A stretch of DNA of 64,000 nt. Origin: Microbacterium enclense. Its GTDB lineage: Bacteria > Actinomycetota > Actinomycetes > Actinomycetales > Microbacteriaceae. The notes below the pieces were generated by a model that saw only the letters and a program-made list of their open reading frames with translations, searched no databases and was not told the DNA's origin. Position 1 is the stretch's first letter; each line of letters begins with the position of its first letter. The translations under genes and the position numbers were made by a program. Shown one piece after another: positions 1-6,585 of this stretch. The stretch covers positions 1-64,000 of the forward strand of contig NZ_KQ758477.1 in the NCBI RefSeq assembly GCF_001456955.1, read 5' to 3'.

Positions 1-95
1 TCACCGCTGCGCGCGAGTGCAGCTCGCGCCCCGGAACGGGCACCGGGGAGCGCGAGGGGAACGCCCCTCGCGGGCCGGCGACGCCGGCCCAGTGC
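1..95. repeat. 95-bp direct repeat, copy 1 (hairpin-rich)
   Basis: The first 95 bases recur at 2798-2892 in the same orientation with one mismatch (position 28, G versus T). The unit is a chain of short hairpins: GCGAG-TGCAG-CTCGC, CCCCGG-AACGGGCA-CCGGGG, GGGG-AAC-GCCCC and a GCCGGC-GAC-GCCGGC-like stem. The copy touches the left edge, so it may extend outside. By analogy with the second copy it may sit upstream of a minus-strand gene that lies outside the window. Confidence 0.85.
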
Positions 96-144
96 TCTCG
101 ATGTGGTGCCGGCGGTGTCGGTGGTGGGCGCGAGGATCGGGCGC

Positions 145-303
145 ATGTGGCAACTGGCGCACCGGACACGGGACACGACGACGGCGACGGTGGTTTATAG
201 CGACGCCGCATCTAGTGACGCGGCGATCGCAGAGGTGCGGGCCTCAATGCCGGCGGATCACGTGATCCTCTACGTGCTCGAGGTCGACGGGGCGGGGCGT
301 TAG
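145..303 (+). CDS. small hypothetical protein
   Basis: A 52-residue ORF on the plus strand starting at an ATG preceded by GAGGATCGGG. An in-frame upstream ATG at 103 would add 14 residues. The product looks soluble, with a beta-alpha-beta-like ending (ADHVILYVLEVDGAGR). No family is recognised. It sits just downstream of the 95-bp repeat, like the small plus-strand gene at 2941 beside the other copy, and converges on the SSB gene. Confidence 0.4.
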   Translation: MWQLAHRTRDTTTATVVYSDAASSDAAIAEVRASMPADHVILYVLEVDGAGR

Positions 304-325
304 TCGGGCTTCCCGGTTCTTCGCG

Positions 326-712
326 TCACTCGGCCGCAGCTGCCGCGCTGCGCCGCGGCGCGCGTCGGGTGACCGTGGTGACGACGGCGGTTGCGCGGGT
401 GAGGTTGGGGCCGATCGCGTCGGCTTCCAGCACACGGCCGGTGCGGCGGTCTTCACCCTCGCCCCATGCGACGGTGCGCTCGTATCCGACGACGATCACC
501 GCGTCACCCTTGTGAAGCGAGGCGAGCACGTGCTCGCCCAGCTCGAACTTCGCTTCCACGAAATGCGTTGTCGGGGCCTCGTGCGGGGTCCATTCCCCCG
601 CGCGGTACTCGCCGGTGTTCTCGATCACTCGCAGCTTGACGATCTGCACGCGCCCCGCCTGCACCGCTTCGGGATCGGCGGCGAGATTGCCGGTGATGGT
701 CCTGGTGCTCAT
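326..712 (-). CDS. ssb: single-stranded DNA-binding protein
   Basis: A 128-residue OB-fold SSB. It begins MSTRTITGNLAADPE, and carries the typical VQIVKLRVIENTGEYR, THFVEAKFELGEHVLASLHKGDAVIVVGYERT and GRVLEADAIGPNL segments. It lacks the long glycine/proline-rich acidic tail of chromosomal SSBs, as plasmid SSBs often do. The start at 712 is chosen for its AGGAGA Shine-Dalgarno. The same frame stays open upstream to 1117, so a longer fused product is possible. SSBs are typical leading-region genes that protect incoming single-stranded plasmid DNA during conjugation, fitting the neighbouring ArdC and DUF3560 genes. Confidence 0.85.
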   Translation of the reverse strand: MSTRTITGNLAADPEAVQAGRVQIVKLRVIENTGEYRAGEWTPHEAPTTHFVEAKFELGEHVLASLHKGDAVIVVGYERTVAWGEGEDRRTGRVLEADAIGPNLTRATAVVTTVTRRAPRRSAAAAAE

Positions 713-1117
713 GTGTCGTCTCCTGCTTGTGCGGTTCGTTCTCCCCGTCGACGTCGACGGGATCTGAGGTGCGGCGTCGGCCGCGGTGGCTTCTGGATGT
801 TCGTCGGCGGGCAGTTCAATGCCCCAAGATGCGAGCGCGTCGCGGCGGGTGATTTCTACGGGCGGCTCCGACAGCGATCGCCGCTGTTCGAGCTCGGCGC
901 GCGTGACGTAGTGCCCGGGGATGCGGCGTTCTTCGCCATAGGCGGCGCGGTAGAGCCGGTCGGCGTCGTTCTCCAACCGGTCGACCTCGCCCTGTCGGTC
1001 GGTGTAACCGGCGAGGTATCCGGCCCGGTAGTCGTCGCTCATGGTGTCGTGCTCGCTCATGCCGGCCACGGCGTCGGCCACGGCATCGTCGGCCGGCCCC
1101 CGCTGCTGCTTGCTCAT
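326..1117 (-). CDS. long form: unknown N-terminal segment in frame with SSB
   Basis: The SSB frame is open from an ATG at 1117 that has its own good ribosome site (GGGGAGG, 9 nt away). The extra ~135 residues begin MSKQQRGPADDAVADAV and include DYRAGYLAGYTDRQGEVDRLENDADRLYRAAYGEERRIPG-type helical sequence, of no recognised family. No stop separates the two parts, so either one 263-residue fusion is made, or two products arise from nested starts. In another frame a TGA overlaps the ssb ATG (ATGA). This suggests the segment was once a separate, translationally coupled gene whose stop was lost by a small indel. Confidence 0.5.
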   Translation of the reverse strand: MSKQQRGPADDAVADAVAGMSEHDTMSDDYRAGYLAGYTDRQGEVDRLENDADRLYRAAYGEERRIPGHYVTRAELEQRRSLSEPPVEITRRDALASWGIELPADEHPEATAADAAPQIPSTSTGRTNRTSRRRHMSTRTITGNLAADPEAVQAGRVQIVKLRVIENTGEYRAGEWTPHEAPTTHFVEAKFELGEHVLASLHKGDAVIVVGYERTVAWGEGEDRRTGRVLEADAIGPNLTRATAVVTTVTRRAPRRSAAAAAE

Positions 1118-1191
1118 CGCCTCAATCCTCCCCCTGGTGGTACTGCTGTGCACGGTCGGCGGGGCCGACCCGAAAGCCGGCCCCTCTTCGA

Positions 1192-2199
1192 TCAGCTCGC
1201 CGCGGCGGTTTCTGCGGCGGTGTTCTCGGCCGCGGCCGCACGGGCGGCGGCGACCTCGGCGGCGGTGTGGTGCCCCTGCACGTCGGTGTAATCGACCTTG
1301 CAAGGCCGGGTGGTGTCGTTCCAGTCGAGCGCAACGGTGACGCTCTTGGGGTTCACGCGGGTGACGACGTGCCAGCCGAAACGGTGCTTGATCATGTCGC
1401 CCTTGGCGATCGTCTCGCGGCTGTGGATCGTGACCTGTCCCGCGGCGGCCTGGGCTTCGCGGACGGCGGTCCAGTAGGTGTGTTCGTCTTCGAGCTGCGC
1501 ACGCTGGGTCGTCAGCCGGTCCAGGTAGGCGCCCGTCGCCGGTGCGGTCGTCTCGATGTACCCGCCTCCGAAGTTGTGCGAGCTGCCCTCGATCTTGCGC
1601 GTGTATCCGCGAATGTCGGTCGCGATCCGTTCGATGCGGCGGGCGACCATCTCCGGCGCGTAGCGGGTGTCGGTGGTCTTGGCGGCGACGTCGGCGCGGG
1701 CGCGGGCGCGGGTGGCCTCGCGGTCGGCCTCGACGCTGCGGCCCATCGCATTGTGCGCCTTGTCGATCGCGTTGCGGTGGCGGCCTTCGGAGTGGTGCCC
1801 GACCTTGATCGGCTCGCCGCCCTCGGGCAGGCGGTCCAGCGCACGGCGCGCGGCCGCGTCGGCGGCGTCTGCGTCGGCCGCGCGTCGGTCGGCCTTCGCC
1901 TCGAGCGCGTCGACGCGGGCGGCCTGGCGTTCGATCTTGTCCGCCTCCACCTCGGCGGTCGGCCGGAACGTCTCGTCAGCCTTGATCGTGACCTCATGGC
2001 CGGCCTCGCGCAGCGCTGCCGCGGCGCGGTTGATGTTCCACCACTTGGGCAGGCGATCGCGGGACTGCGGGACGTACCAGGCGCCGATGGATCGGCCCCA
2101 CCGCCAGCCGTTCGCCTTCAAGATTTCGGCGGTGCCGTCGCCCCGGCTAGTGCCCTCGATGATCGTTCCGGCCTCGGGGGTGTGGGTGATGGTGAGCAT
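1192..2199 (-). CDS. DUF3560 domain-containing protein
   Basis: A 335-residue protein. The central part carries the hallmark of the DUF3560 family (PIKVGHHSEGRHRNAIDKAH, then NAMGRSVEADREATRARARADVAA), with a long charged helical stretch before it. The N-terminus (TITHTPEAGTIIEGTSRGDGTAEILKANGWRWGR) looks like a small DNA- or nucleotide-binding module. The family is common on actinobacterial and proteobacterial plasmids beside ssb and antirestriction genes, and its biochemical role is unknown. It is followed by the SSB frame on the same strand, probably in one operon with 2225-2578. Confidence 0.8.
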   Translation of the reverse strand: MLTITHTPEAGTIIEGTSRGDGTAEILKANGWRWGRSIGAWYVPQSRDRLPKWWNINRAAAALREAGHEVTIKADETFRPTAEVEADKIERQAARVDALEAKADRRAADADAADAAARRALDRLPEGGEPIKVGHHSEGRHRNAIDKAHNAMGRSVEADREATRARARADVAAKTTDTRYAPEMVARRIERIATDIRGYTRKIEGSSHNFGGGYIETTAPATGAYLDRLTTQRAQLEDEHTYWTAVREAQAAAGQVTIHSRETIAKGDMIKHRFGWHVVTRVNPKSVTVALDWNDTTRPCKVDYTDVQGHHTAAEVAAARAAAAENTAAETAAAS

Positions 2200-2224
2200 G
2201 TCGTGTCTTCTTCCCGGGTCTGGG

Positions 2225-2578
2225 TCAGTCGTTGGCGAGGTAGTCGGCGCGCGTCTCGCTGCGGTCGTGCAGCGGGTAGGCGGCGGGGTACACGTCGAGC
2301 GCTCGCGCGACCGCGACCGGCACGACGACGTAGGCGCCGGATGCCATGTAGCCCATGCGATCCGCGGCCACGCGCTCCGCGGGCTCGAAGTGCTGCAAGG
2401 TCATGCCGATGGTTTCCCGGGTGACCAGGCGCACAGCGGGGGTCTGCTCGGTCACCGGGTCGTTCCCACCGGCGCCGATGATGACCACCTGACGGGCGGT
2501 GCGGCTGATGCCCTCCTCCCCCGGTCCGTGGTTCACGCTCACGATGACTTCGGTACGTGTGCCGCGCTGCTCGCCCAT
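2225..2578 (-). CDS. hypothetical protein, first gene of the ssb operon
   Basis: 117 residues, starting after GAGGGAGAGACAC, a good ribosome site. It has no signal peptide or membrane segment. It contains a beta-rich stretch (RQVVIIGAGGNDPVTEQTPAVRLVTRETIGMTLQ) and a second half (GYMASGAYVVVPVAVARALDVYPAAYPL). No family is recognised. It sits directly downstream of a hairpin-rich non-coding cassette and 25 bp upstream of the DUF3560 gene, suggesting co-transcription. Confidence 0.6.
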   Translation of the reverse strand: MGEQRGTRTEVIVSVNHGPGEEGISRTARQVVIIGAGGNDPVTEQTPAVRLVTRETIGMTLQHFEPAERVAADRMGYMASGAYVVVPVAVARALDVYPAAYPLHDRSETRADYLAND

Positions 2579-2940
2579 GTGTCTCTCCCTCTGACCGATC
2601 GTTTTTCTTTGCCTCTCCGGCGAGTGAAAACCAATTGAGTGGAGGCGGCGGAGTGACGCCGATCCGGGCGAAATAAGCCCGCAGGGCGCGTCCGGATCGG
2701 TGGCACGCAGCCGATGGAGCGAAATAGGTTGAAACCGCGGAGAGGTGAAGAAAACAGGGAATCCGGGCCGCGCAGCGGCTCCGCCGGCGGTGCTCCGTCA
2801 CCGCTGCGCGCGAGTGCAGCTCGCTCCCCGGAACGGGCACCGGGGAGCGCGAGGGGAACGCCCCTCGCGGGCCGGCGACGCCGGCCCAGTGCCCCGCGCA
2901 ACGACTTGCACGCTTAGAACACATGTTCGATACTTGCGGG
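2579..2940 (-). promoter_or_regulatory. hairpin-rich non-coding cassette A
   Basis: About 360 bases with no convincing gene. Reading towards the minus-strand operon it holds a chain of hairpins (including the 95-bp repeat at 2798-2892), two GCGAAATA(A/G)G blocks and a T-rich stretch (CGTTTTTCTTTGCC at 2599-2612) just before the first gene. Cassettes B (5872-6148) and C (7517-7898) have the same layout. I infer a promoter region, possibly one that folds and works from single-stranded DNA. Confidence 0.45.
2798..2892. repeat. 95-bp direct repeat, copy 2
   Basis: Same as bases 1-95 except one substitution. It lies inside non-coding cassette A upstream of the minus-strand hypothetical/DUF3560/ssb operon. 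It is made of consecutive short inverted repeats. Confidence 0.85.
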
Positions 2941-3198
2941 ATGCGTGACGACGGTCCTCGCTGGCATCCCCAGCTCATCGCGCGCGAGGGGCCTCCCACG
3001 CACTGGGTGATGCTCGACGCGCGAGATGCGGAAGCCGGAACGATCGACCTGCGTCGAACCGACGACGGTCCTCGTTACCGCGTCGAGTATCGCGGCGACC
3101 TGCTCGGCTGGGCGACGACGCTCAAGACTGCTACTGAGCGGCTGCATCGAGCGATCATTTCCGCCGGGGTTCCCAGCGGGGGGATCAACGGATCGTGA
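2941..3198 (+). CDS. small hypothetical protein
   Basis: 85 residues beginning MRDDGPRWHPQLIAREGPP; an upstream in-frame ATG at 2923 would add six residues. The body (LRRTDDGPRYRVEYRGDLLGWATTLKTATERLHR) looks like a compact alpha-beta fold. No family is recognised. It is transcribed away from cassette A, with another small plus-strand gene 47 bp downstream. Confidence 0.5.
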   Translation: MRDDGPRWHPQLIAREGPPTHWVMLDARDAEAGTIDLRRTDDGPRYRVEYRGDLLGWATTLKTATERLHRAIISAGVPSGGINGS

Positions 3199-3245
3199 CC
3201 GCTGGCGAGGCCTGAGGGCCGCTCATGGTGCAAGTGTGGTCGCCC

Positions 3246-3494
3246 ATGTCGCAGCTGCAACGTTCCCCTGAGCCGGGGGTTTGGTACGTCTTCGACAACA
3301 GCAAACGAATCGCGATCGTGCGCGTGGTCGAGGTGCACGGGCGCAAGCTGCTGCGCTCGGTGACATTCGATCACGACCCCGCGCAGCGACAGCTCATCGG
3401 CTACTTCCCGGAGGACGCGATGCGTCTCGCGGTGGAGGTCACCTGGTCGGAGTATGTGAGGCACACGGGGCCGTCGACGTCCAACCGGAAGTAG
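3246..3494 (+). CDS. small hypothetical protein
   Basis: 82 residues from MSQLQRSPEPGVWYVF; an in-frame ATG at 3225 is possible. It reads like a soluble domain with beta hairpins (RIAIVRVVEVHGRKLLRSVTFDHD) and an acidic end. No family is recognised. It converges on the parB-like gene, with a 4-bp gap between the stops. Confidence 0.5.
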   Translation: MSQLQRSPEPGVWYVFDNSKRIAIVRVVEVHGRKLLRSVTFDHDPAQRQLIGYFPEDAMRLAVEVTWSEYVRHTGPSTSNRK

Positions 3495-3498
3495 GTCC

Positions 3499-3912
3499 CT
3501 ACTCCCCCATTGGTCGACCGACCGGGATCACGCCAGGTCCTACAGCGGGGAACGGCTGGCCGCCGTTGTACTTCTGTTCCAGTCGCTCCACCTTCTCCAT
3601 GATCGCCTCCTGCGCGAACTTCGACAGGGTGGTGAATCCCTCGTGAGGGATGGTCGCGACCATAGCTCCGCGCATGCGAGCTGAATCGTCTTCGTCCTGG
3701 TAGATCGTGAGCTTCTTCGGCTTCGCCTTGGCCGCACGCTGTTCCGGCTTCTCCGCGGCGCGCTGCGGCGCCGTGGGGGCCTGCGAGGACTGAGGGGGCA
3801 CTACAGGGGCCGGCGCCGCCGCGGCGGCCTCCTGGCGGGCGTCGGCGGTAGCGGGCTGGTCGAACGGGCTCGAGGAAGCGAGGGCGGAGGGCCTGCGTGC
3901 AGGGCGAGTCAT
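3499..3912 (-). CDS. small ParB-like partition protein
   Basis: 137 residues beginning MTRPARRPS. An Ala/Pro-rich N-terminal half (to about residue 75) is followed by a basic KAKPKKLTIYQDEDDSARMRGAM segment and a helical C-terminus (SKFAQEAIMEKVERLEQKYN) resembling ribbon-helix-helix DNA-binding partition proteins. Its ATG overlaps the parA stop (ATGA), so translation is coupled. It would bind a centromere-like site and stimulate the ParA ATPase. The six AATAGAGTTATT motifs nearby are candidate binding sites. Assignment rests on size, RHH-like end and position next to parA. Confidence 0.7.
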   Translation of the reverse strand: MTRPARRPSALASSSPFDQPATADARQEAAAAAPAPVVPPQSSQAPTAPQRAAEKPEQRAAKAKPKKLTIYQDEDDSARMRGAMVATIPHEGFTTLSKFAQEAIMEKVERLEQKYNGGQPFPAVGPGVIPVGRPMGE

Positions 3913-4706
3913 GAGTGTGCTCCTTCGATGACGGTCAGGTGCTCGGCGTAGATCCCGCCGAGTGCGGTCGCTTCGGCGCTCCCCCACTGATCGAGGCCGC
4001 GTGCGGCCTCGGTGGCGTCTGCGATCACGACGCGCTTTGGAACGGGGCGCCCGATCACGCGCAGTCCCCTGGTTTGGGCGAAGGCGTTCAGCTCATCGAG
4101 CCAACCCGCGCCACCCACGGTGCGCTCTTCGTGCTGGTTGACGATGATCCCGGCGACACTGAGCGCGGAGTTCGTGTACTCCTTCACGCTCGCGATGGTG
4201 TCGAGAAGCTGTGCGAGGCCGTCGAGGCTCCACTTCTTCGAGTGGGTGACGATGACGGCGCTGTCGGCGGCGCTGAGCGCGTTGATCGTGAGCTGATCGA
4301 GCGAGGGGGCGGAGTCGATCAGGATGAGGTCGTAGTCCTCGCGCACTTGGGCGAGGGCTTCGCGTAGGCGCACCTCCCGGCCCACCCCCGCGACGACAAG
4401 CTCGTCTCGGACGCTGCCAAGGGCGCGTCCCGAGGTCGGCACGACGTCGAGCCCTTCCCAGATTCCCGGGACGATGACGTCGCGCATGGTGTCGGGCGAT
4501 CGCACACTGAGAGCGTCGGCAAGTCCGGCTTCATCGGCGCCGACCGGTTCGGCGGTGATGTCGCTCGTGAGGTTGCCCTGGGGGTCGTTGTCGATCACCA
4601 GGACGCGGCGGCCTGCGAGGACTGCGGCGCGAGCGAGCTGGAAGGTCGTCGTGGTCTTGCCCACGCCGCCCTTCTGGTTGCAGAGGGCGAGGATGCGAGC
4701 GGTCAT
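3909..4706 (-). CDS. parA: ParA-family partition ATPase
   Basis: 265 residues. The deviant Walker A motif CNQKGGVGKTT lies at about residues 9-19, the A' region DNDPQGN at about 40, and the ILIDSAPS Walker B region near 125. Without a long N-terminal HTH extension, it belongs to the type Ib-like or chromosomal-like ParA group. The start at 4706 is chosen over 4760 because it has GGAGGT eight bases upstream. It sets up active segregation together with the overlapping downstream gene. Two AATAGAGTTATT-type motifs lie in its leader (4728-4739 and 4828-4847), suggesting autoregulation by the Par proteins or by another plasmid repressor. Confidence 0.92.
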   Translation of the reverse strand: MTARILALCNQKGGVGKTTTTFQLARAAVLAGRRVLVIDNDPQGNLTSDITAEPVGADEAGLADALSVRSPDTMRDVIVPGIWEGLDVVPTSGRALGSVRDELVVAGVGREVRLREALAQVREDYDLILIDSAPSLDQLTINALSAADSAVIVTHSKKWSLDGLAQLLDTIASVKEYTNSALSVAGIIVNQHEERTVGGAGWLDELNAFAQTRGLRVIGRPVPKRVVIADATEAARGLDQWGSAEATALGGIYAEHLTVIEGAHS

Positions 4707-4727
4707 GAAAATACCTCCGTTAATGGG

Positions 4728-4739
4728 AATAACTCTAAT
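4728..4739 (+). promoter_or_regulatory. AATAGAGTTATT-type motif, inverted copy in parA leader
   Basis: AATAACTCTAAT on the plus strand, i.e. inverted relative to the other copies, between the parA ribosome site and the palindromic copy at 4828. It differs from the core at one position. Confidence 0.5.
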
Positions 4740-4827
4740 ACGGGCGTTAGGGGTGTGCAATGGATTCCGCGGGGCGCTGTTCCCCGCGGGGGGCCGGGCG
4801 AACGTCGCCCGGCCCCGTTCGATTAGA

Positions 4828-4847
4828 CGGTAATAGAGTTATTACCG
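4828..4847. promoter_or_regulatory. palindromic operator CGGTAATAGAGTTATTACCG
   Basis: Arms CGGTAATA and TATTACCG flank GAGT, making an almost perfect 20-bp palindrome upstream of parA. The core AATAGAGTTATT recurs at 5598, 6570, 7505 (one mismatch) and 7855, and inverted at 4728. Each copy lies before a minus-strand transcription unit. It is a likely binding site for a shared plasmid regulator or the ParB-like protein. Confidence 0.6.
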
Positions 4848-5093
4848 GTTGAATGCGCGAGGCACTTCAAGCCGCCTCCCGTCCATCTGCGACGGGTACA
4901 GCACGTACTCCACGAGTCCTCCGGGCGTGGGGTTCTCGAGCCGCACGCCGTGAACCGGCGAGCCGGGTTCGATCGGCCCCAACTCGCTCTGCACGACGCG
5001 CGGCGGGTTGCACGGGCGACCGTCCCAGCTCAAGATGCGGTCCCCCGCTCGCAGGTCGGCCAGGCGCGTGATGGTGAGGGTTTCGGTCGACAT
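4842..5093 (-). CDS. hypothetical protein
   Basis: 83 residues with AGGAGAACCC before the ATG. The sequence (LTITRLADLRAGDRILSWDGRPCNPPRVVQSE, then GVRLENPTPGGLVEYVLYPSQMDGRRLEVPR) looks like a small all-beta, SH3-like domain. No family is recognised. Its 3' end overlaps the palindromic operator in front of parA, so it is probably in a separate unit upstream of it. Confidence 0.65.
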   Translation of the reverse strand: MSTETLTITRLADLRAGDRILSWDGRPCNPPRVVQSELGPIEPGSPVHGVRLENPTPGGLVEYVLYPSQMDGRRLEVPRAFNR

Positions 5094-5139
5094 GGGTTCT
5101 CCTAAATGACTCTGTAAACGGGAATAACGGCATCAGGGG

Positions 5140-5334
5140 TTAGGTTCGGGATGCACCTCCTCGCAACAGGTGCGCCACAGCTTCGGCGCGAGTCCAGCGG
5201 GCATCCGCGGCGGCGCGGTCCTCGTCGGAGTAGTCGCCGTGTGCCGCCTGATACTCAAAGTCCTCGCGGCCACGTCGCGCCATGCGCAGCAGCTCGTCTA
5301 TGCCCTCGACCAACTCGGCGGAGACGGGAACCAT
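5140..5334 (-). CDS. hypothetical protein
   Basis: 64 residues, helical and acidic (LVEGIDELLRMARRGREDFEYQAAHGDYSDEDRAAADARW). GGAAAGG precedes the ATG. It overlaps the end of the preceding gene (5298-5561) by 37 bp in another frame, suggesting co-translation. No function is recognised. Confidence 0.55.
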   Translation of the reverse strand: MVPVSAELVEGIDELLRMARRGREDFEYQAAHGDYSDEDRAAADARWTRAEAVAHLLRGGASRT

Positions 5335-5561
5335 GCGCCCTTTCCGTCGACCACGAGATTCAGCGGCTCGCTCATCCCGGCGACTTGCATCGCGTATCCA
5401 TCACCCTCGCGCTCGCGCTCGACGTAGGCGGTGAAGATGGTCGCGCTCTCGTCGTTGTCGAAATCGACTCGGCCGTAGCTGTCGGGGTCTTCTCCGAGGG
5501 GCCAGAGTTGCGGCTCCAACCGGTCGCCGGTGTCGTAGGGGGTCAGGCGGTGAGTGCTCAT
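5298..5561 (-). CDS. hypothetical protein
   Basis: 87 residues starting at MSTHRLTPYDTGDRLEPQL after GGAGGACACC. It is acidic, probably a small beta-rich domain (SATIFTAYVEREREGDGYAMQVAG...LNLVVDGKGAWFPS). No family is recognised. It is preceded by an AATAGAGTTATT motif at 5598 and overlaps 5140-5334. Confidence 0.6.
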   Translation of the reverse strand: MSTHRLTPYDTGDRLEPQLWPLGEDPDSYGRVDFDNDESATIFTAYVEREREGDGYAMQVAGMSEPLNLVVDGKGAWFPSPPSWSRA

Positions 5562-5597
5562 GGTGTCCTCCGGATCGGTATTACCTGTGTTGACGGG

Positions 5598-5609
5598 AAT
5601 AGAGTTATT
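5598..5609 (+). promoter_or_regulatory. AATAGAGTTATT motif
   Basis: Exact copy of the 12-base core, 37 bases upstream of the start of 5298-5561 and just after the glutaredoxin stop. A TTGACG box adjoins it on the plus strand, but the genes here run on the minus strand. Confidence 0.5.
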
Positions 5610-5619
5610 TACGCATAGC

Positions 5620-5871
5620 TCACGCGGCCGCGAAAAGCGCCGCCACACGGTCGATGTGGTCGGGGCGGAGATCGCACCAGTGGTCTTCATCGTCGACGAC
5701 GACGACGGGAGCCATGCTGTAGCCCAGCTCGGCGGTCACGTACTCGTACGCGGCGGGGTTCTTCGTGATGTCCACTTCGTCAAACGGGATGCCCTTGCCC
5801 TTGAGCATCATCTTCGTCACCGAGCACTTTCCGCAGCTCGGACCGGTCGTGTAGACGGTCAGCTTGTCCAT
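5620..5871 (-). CDS. glutaredoxin-like / NrdH-like redoxin
   Basis: 83 residues. A thioredoxin-fold N-terminus (MDKLTVYTTGPSCGKCSVTKMML) carries the redox pair C13-G-K-C16, followed by the cis-proline region YSMAPVVVV and a C-terminal helix. The length matches NrdH/glutaredoxin-like proteins. It likely reduces disulfides or supplies electrons to a ribonucleotide reductase or another plasmid protein. The start has GGGAGG upstream. It is the first gene downstream of hairpin cassette B. Confidence 0.85.
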   Translation of the reverse strand: MDKLTVYTTGPSCGKCSVTKMMLKGKGIPFDEVDITKNPAAYEYVTAELGYSMAPVVVVDDEDHWCDLRPDHIDRVAALFAAA

Positions 5872-6148
5872 TTCGTGATCCTCCCATCCCCCTCGTTTTT
5901 TGCCGTGAAGGCGAATTTATTCGCCGCTAGGGAGGGCGGCCGGAGCGCTAGTGACCGTGGAATACCGGACTGAGCGCAGCGAGGGAGGATATGCCGCGAA
6001 AGCACTAGCGCGCAGGTTGGCCGACCGTACGCTGCCGAAGGCTTCACGGCAAAAGAACGGGCCGAAGGCCCTCGCAGTCGGCCGGCTCCGTCCGGCCGTC
6101 GATTAGCCGGCGGCGGCTCCGTCCGCCGCCGGCCGCGGTGGTCGTTTC
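5872..6148 (-). promoter_or_regulatory. hairpin-rich non-coding cassette B
   Basis: About 275 bases without a gene. CGTTTTTTGCCGTGAAGGCG (5894-5913) runs into a GGCGAA-TTTA-TTCGCC hairpin. About 130 bases away the inverted partner GCTTCACGGCAAAAG appears. Then come further hairpins (GGGCC-GAA-GGCCC, GGCCGG-CTCCGT-CCGGCC, GGCGG-CTCCGT-CCGCC). It matches cassette C in order and sequence and lies upstream of the glutaredoxin gene. Confidence 0.5.
6034..6077. repeat. 44-bp direct repeat, copy 1 (cassette B)
   Basis: Starts GCCGAAGGCTTCACGGC and ends GAAGGCCCTCGCAG. It is identical over 44 bases to 7733-7776 in cassette C, and contains half of the GCCGTGAAG/CTTCACGGC inverted pair. Confidence 0.85.
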
Positions 6149-6499
6149 TCATCCTGCGGGCCAAGGGAACAGCGCCGGGGCGTTCTCGGGCCAGCGGGCG
6201 ACCTGGGGGAGCCCCGCCGCCTCGCGGGCTGCACACAGCTGCTCGAACGCTGCCGCACGCTCGACGTGCCAGGCGTCGGCCTCGTGCCCGGACGGGCGGC
6301 GGCATCGGCTCGATGTCGACGCGCAGCGGGGGCACGCGGCCTCGGCCGCGCACGGCTCAACGGTGAAGTGTTCGCGGGCGCAGCTCGCACAGTAGGCCAG
6401 GCGCAGCGGCTCGCCGTGGGTGTCGATCATCTGCGATCGCGCGGCCACGTACTCGCCTACGGTGCGCGGGCGCGGCATGGGCTGACGGACGTCTGACAC
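6149..6499 (-). CDS. small zinc-ribbon-like hypothetical protein
   Basis: 116 residues from a GTG start (AAGGAG seven bases upstream); a Met at codon 8 is an alternative. A YCASCAREH pair and a CPRCASTSSRC pair, 20-odd residues apart, suggest a treble-clef or zinc-ribbon metal site. The C-terminus (HVERAAAFEQLCAAREAAGLPQVARWPENAPALFPW) is helical and then Pro/Trp-rich. No named family. It is preceded by an AATAGAGTTATT motif and lies downstream of the ardC-like gene on the same strand. Confidence 0.6.
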   Translation of the reverse strand: MSDVRQPMPRPRTVGEYVAARSQMIDTHGEPLRLAYCASCAREHFTVEPCAAEAACPRCASTSSRCRRPSGHEADAWHVERAAAFEQLCAAREAAGLPQVARWPENAPALFPWPAG

Positions 6500-6569
6500 G
6501 AGTTGGCTCCTTCGGAGAATGACGGCATTACCGGTGCGGCCCCTCGCGGGGCCGCACGCTCTCACCGGA

Positions 6570-6581
6570 AATAGAGTTATT
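6570..6581 (+). promoter_or_regulatory. AATAGAGTTATT motif
   Basis: Exact copy, five bases beyond the ardC-like stop and about 70 bases upstream of the GTG of 6149-6499. Between them lies a GC-rich hairpin (GTGCGGCCCC-GCGA-GGGGCCGCAC). Confidence 0.5.
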
Positions 6582-6585
6582 ACCG

